DNA of 19,889 nt from an uncultured Gammaproteobacteria bacterium (GTDB lineage Bacteria > Pseudomonadota > Gammaproteobacteria > GCA-001735895), in the NCBI GenBank assembly GCA_945787265.1, contig CALZHS010000051.1, positions 1 to 19,889 of the forward strand, given 5' to 3'. Positions 15,259 through 19,889 of the stretch are shown here, piece after piece. Made by a program: the position numbers and the translations under genes. The notes beneath the pieces are model-generated. The model was not told where the DNA came from. It ran no database searches and was given only the letters and a program-made list of their open reading frames with translations. Within the stretch, counting starts at the first letter, position 1. Each line of letters begins with the position of its first letter.

Positions 15259-15286
15259 ATTAAATACTAGATCAAGTACTTGCCAA
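15259..15286 (-). promoter_or_regulatory. Candidate promoter of the outer-membrane barrel gene with a possible operator
   Basis: On the minus strand TTGGCA (15286-15281; 5 of 6) and TTTAAT (15264-15259; 5 of 6) are 16 bases apart, giving a leader of about 54 bases. The spacer holds a perfect palindrome CAAGTACTTG (15273-15282). The 9-base element GATCAAGTA occurs twice in direct orientation at 15270-15278 and 15299-15307, which suggests a regulator site over the promoter. Confidence 0.5.
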
Positions 15287-15307
15287 TGTATTGAGTTCGA
15301 TCAAGTA

Positions 15308-15575
15308 ACCAATTTTAATCTGGCTCAGGTTCGAAACCATTTGTCGATATTTATGAGCGCAGCACTACATCGTGACGATTAATGCCTCGTCCGAATGAAA
15401 TCGCTGTTTTCGAATAATGTTTAGGAAAGTAACAGACCTGTCTCTTTCGGCTGAGTCTTTCCACGGATGGGCCAATGCTAAGCGACAGTTTCCAGTCGAT
15501 TGGTTTTGCCGTGATTAACCTGGAGCCCGACCTGGTGGAGTTTTCTCGAGGCCGGTGTATTAGATTATTGCCGGC
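15308..15575. other. Intergenic region without a recognisable gene
   Basis: About 270 bases between the promoter of the barrel gene and the nrdB terminator. Short frames on both strands are interrupted and carry no ribosome-binding site. I see no tRNA, repeat or convincing small RNA here. Confidence 0.5.
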
Positions 15576-15624
15576 AAAAAAAATGGCCAGGTAACGGAAT
15601 ATGGGGTATCCCGGTATCCTGGCC
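15576..15624 (-). terminator. Intrinsic terminator after nrdB
   Basis: Read on the minus strand, GGCCAGG at 15624-15618 pairs with CCTGGCC at 15591-15585. TA and CGG/CCG pairs extend the stem inward. It is followed by A and eight T's (15583-15576). It lies 45 bases past the nrdB stop and is the clearest rho-independent terminator in the window. Confidence 0.9.
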
Positions 15625-15669
15625 GAAGGTTACAACCGAAGAGCGCGTGTAACTCTGATTCGGTTAATA

Positions 15670-16842
15670 TTAGTCCCAGTTCAATGCGCCACCGGTTTGA
15701 TACTCGGTCACGCGGGTCTCAAAAAAGTTTTTCTCCTTTTTCAGGTTTGCCTGCTCGTCCAGCCACGGTAGCGCGTTTTCGGCACCGGGGAACGGAATCG
15801 CATGGCTTAGTTTGTTGGCTCGGCGATTGGCAATAAAGCGAAATTGAGCAATATGGTCCTCGGCGCTATACCCCAGAATCGGATCCGGCAATAGAAACCG
15901 GGCGTAATCCATTTCCGCGGCTTCCGCTTCTTCCCACATTTGCTGAATCACTTTTGGATCGAGCTTGATATTCTCTTCCAGCACGATCTGCTTACAGACA
16001 CGTATTCCGAAAGAGGCGTGCAGCACTTCATCGCGCATGATGTACTGAAACTGCTCTGCGGTACCTTTCATCAATCCGCGTCGCTGCAACGCAAAAATCG
16101 GGCTGAAACCGTTGTAAAACCAGGTGCCTTCGAACACGCCGGCAAAAAAGGTATAGGCCAGCACGAAGTTTTCGAGCTCGTCACGATCCCGCAGATCGAT
16201 GTCCGGGCGCAGCACTGAATCGAGGCGCTTGTTACACATCTGGATCTTGCGGTGAATTTCCGGAACCACGCGGTAACGGTTGTAAATTTCACCCTGATCG
16301 AGTCCCAGGGATTCGATACAGTGCTGGTAGGTCCAGGTATGCATGGATTCTTCGTAAACCTGGCGCGCCTGGTAAATCTGCAATTCGGGCGCGGTCATCT
16401 TTTCCATTACCGCCAGGCCGATATTACGCATCGCGAGAATATCCGACGTTGTCAAATAGGACAGCACGTTTTCATAGACATGCCGCTCTTCGAGCGTGAG
16501 TTTATGTTGATAATCATGCACATCCTGGGTCATGTTGATATCAAGCGGAGTCCAGTGATTCTTGTTGGCGTTGAGGAAGTATTCCCAGGCCCACGGGTAC
16601 TTGAACGGGGCCAGCTGATTGATATCGGTAAGGCCGTTAACAACTCGCTTGTCTTCGGGATTTACCGGCTTGGCCGTCAACGGGGCAGCAGGCTGGTATG
16701 TTTCGTCGGCACCAGTATCTGCAGGCGGCAGTTCAGGTGCCTGCGGAATAACCGCTGGCTCCGTATTCATCACCGGTAATTCCATCGCCGGTTCCGCGGC
16801 TCCAGGTGCTTGTGGGCTTAGTGGTTCATCCCAATTCAACAT
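15670..16842 (-). CDS. nrdB: Class Ia ribonucleotide reductase, beta subunit NrdB
   Basis: A 390-residue R2 protein that makes the diiron-tyrosyl radical used by NrdA to reduce ribonucleoside diphosphates. All cofactor ligands are present: D134, E165, H168, E238, E272 and H275, with the radical tyrosine at Y172 (EESMHTWTYQ); spacings match E. coli D84, E115, H118, Y122, E238 and H241. The C-terminal YQTGGALNWD is the peptide that docks on NrdA. An unusual proline/alanine-rich stretch of about 55 residues follows the start (residues 8-62), as in Pseudomonas-type NrdB. The ATG at 16842 has AGGAG about 7 bases upstream. It is 31 bases after nrdA and ends before the terminator at 15576-15624. Confidence 0.96.
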   Translation of the reverse strand: MLNWDEPLSPQAPGAAEPAMELPVMNTEPAVIPQAPELPPADTGADETYQPAAPLTAKPVNPEDKRVVNGLTDINQLAPFKYPWAWEYFLNANKNHWTPLDINMTQDVHDYQHKLTLEERHVYENVLSYLTTSDILAMRNIGLAVMEKMTAPELQIYQARQVYEESMHTWTYQHCIESLGLDQGEIYNRYRVVPEIHRKIQMCNKRLDSVLRPDIDLRDRDELENFVLAYTFFAGVFEGTWFYNGFSPIFALQRRGLMKGTAEQFQYIMRDEVLHASFGIRVCKQIVLEENIKLDPKVIQQMWEEAEAAEMDYARFLLPDPILGYSAEDHIAQFRFIANRRANKLSHAIPFPGAENALPWLDEQANLKKEKNFFETRVTEYQTGGALNWD

Positions 16843-16873
16843 TTGTATCTCCTGCTTGTTTATCTACTTCTGG

Positions 16874-19691
16874 TTACTGACATGCTTCACAATCTGGATC
16901 GAGTATCGAGCAAACTTTAGGCTCTTCTTCCAGCGCCGGTTCGGGTTCCTGGGTTGCCGATTTCTCGACCGCAGTCGCGCCTAGCGAGCGCAGGTAGTAG
17001 GTGGTTTTCAGGCCACGTACCCAGGCTAGCTTGTACAGGTTGTCGAGCTTTTTGCCGGACGGCTCAGCCATATAAAGATTGAGCGATTGTCCCTGGTCGA
17101 TCCATTTTTGCCGGCGCGATGCCGCTTCGACCAGCCAGCGCGAATCGACTTCAAACGCGGTCGCATATATGGTTTTTAATATTTCCGGTACCCGGTCGAT
17201 GTTTTGCACGCTGCCATCGTAATATTTCAGATCGTTGACCATGACATCGTCCCACAGGCCCTGGTCCTTCAAATCGTTCACCAGGTAAGGATTGACCACG
17301 GTAAATTCACCGGACAGGTTCGATTTGACAAAAAGGTTCTGGTAAATCGGTTCGATTGACTGGCTGACCCCGCAGATGTTCGAAATCGTCGCGGTGGGTG
17401 CAATCGCCATCGTATTCGAGTTACGCATGCCAATGCTCATAACCCGCTGACGCAGGCTGTCCCAGTTCATGCGTGAACTGCCGTCCTGTTGCAGGTAGTC
17501 ACCGCGAGATTCGCGCAGCCGCGCTACCGAGTCGATCGGCAGGATGCCCTGGCTCCAGAGCGAACCCTGGTAGCTGGAGTAGGTGCCGCGCTCCTCTGCA
17601 AGCTGGGTTGAGGCCGGCAAACTCGATGGCGTCTTCCGACGCATAGGGAATATGCTGCTTGAACAGCGCGTCCTGGAATCCCATGATGCCGAGTCCGACC
17701 GGTCGATGGCGCAGGTTGGAGGTACGCGCCTGCGGCACGCTGTAATAATTGTAATCAATCACGTTATCCAGCATGCGCATTGCGGTGTTGATGGTTTGCT
17801 CGAGTTTCGCAAGATTCAGGCCGTTTTCGTCGACATGCTGGGGCAGGTTGACGGAGCCCAGGTTACAGACCGCAATCTCGGTATCCGAGGTGTTCAGTGT
17901 AATCTCGGTGCACAGGTTGGATGAATGCACGACACCGGCATGTTGTTGCGGCGAGCGGATATTGCACGGGTCCTTGAAGGTTATCCACGGATGCCCGGTT
18001 TCAAACAGCATGCCGAGCATTTTGCGCCATAAATCGATTGCCTTGATGCGGCGAAAAGACTTGATCTCGCCCCGGTCAGCCTTTTCTTCATAGGCCACGT
18101 AAGCGACTTCAAAATCGGTACCGTAGAGGTCGTGTAACTCGGGGACTTCGCAAGGTGAGAACAGCGTCCACGGACCTTCCTCGGCAACCCGTTTCATGAA
18201 CAAATCGGGAATCCAGTTGGCGGTATTCATGTCGTGGGTGCGACGTCGCTCGTCGCCGGTATTTTTCCGCAGATCGAGAAAATCCTCGATATCGAGATGC
18301 CAGGTTTCGAGGTAGGCACACATTGCGCCTTTGCGCTTACCACCCTGGTTAACCGCTACGGCGGTATCGTTGGCGACCTTCAGGAATGGTACAACGCCCT
18401 GTGATTTACCATTGGTGCCCTTGATGTGCGAGCCCATGCCGCGCACGCGGGTCCAGTCGTTACCCAGACCGCCCGCAAACTTGGACAGCATCGCGTCGTC
18501 CTTGATCGCACTGAAAATACCGTCGAGATCGTCCGGTACCGTTGTCAGGTAACAGCTCGACAGTTGCGGACGCAGGGTTCCCGAATTGAACAGGGTCGGA
18601 GTGCTGCTCATGAAATCAAACGAAGACAGCAGGTTGTAAAATTCGATGGCCCGTTCTTCACGCTTTACCTCGTTGATCGCAAGACCCATGGCCACCCGCA
18701 TGTAAAATGCCTGCGGTAATTCGAAGCGCACATCGTGAAAATGTATAAAGTAGCGGTCGTACAGGGTCTGCAGCCCGAGATAGTTGAACTGGTGGTCACG
18801 CTCGGGTTTAAGGGCGTTACCCAGAAGCTCGAGGTCAAACTTGAGCAGTTCCTTGTCGAGCAGTTCGAGCTCGGTCGCTTTCTTGATGTAATTGCCAAAA
18901 TATCCGCAGTATCGGTCGCACATTTCGACAAAAGTCGCGCTGGGTGCGCCATCATTAATAAAGCTCAGCGATTCGTAACGTAATTCGTCGAGTAACAGGC
19001 GAGCGGCGACCTGCGAGTATTCCGGCTCTCGATCGATCAGCCCGCGTGCACTCATCACAGCCGTGGGGCTGATGTTTTTCTGCGCTACCCCGTCGAACAG
19101 GCTCTTGATGGTGGTATTGTAATAAACCTGCTCGGCGCTGACGCTGTCCAGCCCGGCACAGGCTTCATTAATAACCGTTTGCAGGCGCTGGGTGTCGAGC
19201 GGTGCAATACTGCCATCTTCCAGCTTGACGGTGAGCTCGGAGCATTCGTCCTCGTGGAATTCTTCCGGTGCATCGATCCTGCTCTGCGCGCGTGCGGCAG
19301 CACGCTCTTCGCGGTAAAGCACGTAGGAGCGCGCGATTTTCTGTTCGCCATTGCGCATCAGGGCCAATTCAACCTGGTCCTGGATATCCTCGATGTGAAA
19401 AGTGCCACCATCGGGTTGACGCCGGGTCAGCGTGGCGACCACGAGATCGGTTAACTTTTCGACGGTTTCATGAACCCGGGTTGAGGCGGCGGCCTGGCCA
19501 CCTTCGACGGCCAGGAATGCTTTGGTCATTGCAACCGCAATCTTGTCTTTGTCGAAACTGGTTAACTTGCCGTTACGGCGTACGACGTTGTAATTATTGC
19601 TTAGCGAATTGTCTTTGTCGGTGGTGACAACCGGCACTGACTTGTCAGGTGCGGCGGCTGTGTCTGTTAAGGGTGATTCAATATTTTGCAT
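16874..19691 (-). pseudogene. nrdA: Class Ia ribonucleotide reductase, alpha subunit NrdA, frame broken near residue 692
   Basis: NrdA reduces ribonucleoside diphosphates to deoxyribonucleotides. The first frame (19691 to 17499) gives 692 correct residues: ATP-cone 1 (about 33-130), ATP-cone 2 (about 151-245), then the catalytic barrel with C380, N592/C594/E596 (SNLCTEI) and C609, equal to E. coli C225, N437/C439/E441 and C462. After [12 protein letters not shown] it goes out of frame. The right sequence resumes in another frame at 17614 with [10 protein letters not shown] and runs to 16874, including PTATISNI, the radical-transfer pair TTYYLRS and the C-terminal redox pair CEAC. About 13 residues expected at the junction are missing, so about 38 bases are deleted. 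The repaired protein would be about 951 residues. The break is more likely an assembly error than a real loss. Confidence 0.9.
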
Positions 19692-19767
19692 TTAAAGCCC
19701 GGTCCGTGATTACCAAATTTACTGCTCGGATATGATCCGCGTTTCTGACTCTCTGGCTATTTCTTCC

Positions 19768-19776
19768 TGTGGATAG
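19768..19776 (-). promoter_or_regulatory. DnaA-box-like site upstream of nrdA
   Basis: The minus strand reads CTATCCACA, one mismatch from the DnaA box TTATNCACA. DnaA boxes control nrdAB in E. coli. A single near-match of nine bases can arise by chance, so this is suggestive only. Confidence 0.4.
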
Positions 19777-19855
19777 TTAAAGTAGTTTCAAACTATCGCA
19801 AACAAGTATTTGTACTCTTGGTAGATTGGAATCAACCAGCCAGCATTTAATATTA

Positions 19856-19889
19856 ATTATCGGTTAAATTTAACCTGACACACAATATA
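19856..19889 (-). promoter_or_regulatory. Candidate nrdA promoter with NrdR half-box and 14-bp palindrome
   Basis: ACACAATATA at 19880-19889 equals the first ten bases of the 16-base NrdR box (ACACWATATATWGTGT); the rest would lie beyond the window. On the minus strand its TTGTGT (19885-19880) serves as a -35 element, 18 bases from GATAAT (19861-19856; 5 of 6). The spacer is filled by a perfect palindrome GGTTAAATTTAACC (19862-19875). The leader to the nrdA ATG would be about 155 bases. Confidence 0.5.

Noticed and set aside
15670..16842. NrdB as a tyrosine-lacking (chlamydia-type, class Ic) subunit
   Set aside because: Y172 is present at the radical position and all six metal ligands are of the usual kind.
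17499..17758. Programmed frameshift in nrdA
   Set aside because: Conserved residues are missing at the junction as well as the frame being changed. There is no slippery heptamer, so a deletion explains it better.

Overview
The window is a gene-dense stretch of a gammaproteobacterial chromosome, probably from an uncultured marine or environmental lineage. The class assignment rests on the rhlB / trxA-rho divergent block, a 412-residue CCA-adding enzyme with an HD domain, and a Pseudomonas-type class Ia ribonucleotide reductase (two ATP-cones in NrdA, NrdB ending in GGALNWD). Nothing in the sequence allows a firmer name. There are no RNA genes, insertion sequences, CRISPR arrays or phage genes. 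The content is chromosomal housekeeping with accessory metabolic genes between.

Layout. 1-506 (+): the end of uppP, then a VanZ-like membrane protein. 483-3981 (-): a tightly overlapped operon rhlB, NDUFA9-like reductase, cca, with 4-base stop/start overlaps. 4136-6506 (+): promoter, trxA, a 202-base leader, rho, and a UDG-superfamily deoxyinosine glycosylase. 6503-9032 (-): PLP aminotransferase, GFA-family zinc protein, exported HExxH metallopeptidase. 9081-10867 (+): promoter, a broken glyoxalase I gene, an SDR and an unrecognised 150-residue protein. 10890-13063 (-): a strong promoter, two multi-pass membrane proteins and a POTRA-less Omp85-type barrel. 13345-14410 (+): a two-subunit sulfopyruvate (or phosphonopyruvate) decarboxylase, comD-comE. 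14635-15286 (-): a small acidic outer-membrane barrel with its promoter. 15576-19889 (-): nrdA-nrdB, with a clear intrinsic terminator after nrdB and a candidate NrdR/DnaA-controlled promoter reaching the window edge.

Two conserved genes are each broken by a single out-of-frame event. gloA carries a 49-bp tandem duplication that removes the last metal ligand. nrdA lacks about 38 bp (about 13 residues) at residue 692. Outside the lesion both sequences read perfectly. Class Ia reductase is normally essential, so the nrdA lesion is more likely an assembly or amplification error than a true pseudogene, unless another reductase is present elsewhere. I did not find a clearly new system. The most useful leads are these two lesions, the orphan comDE pair, the membrane/Omp85 operon, and the regulatory architecture upstream of nrdA and in the rho leader.
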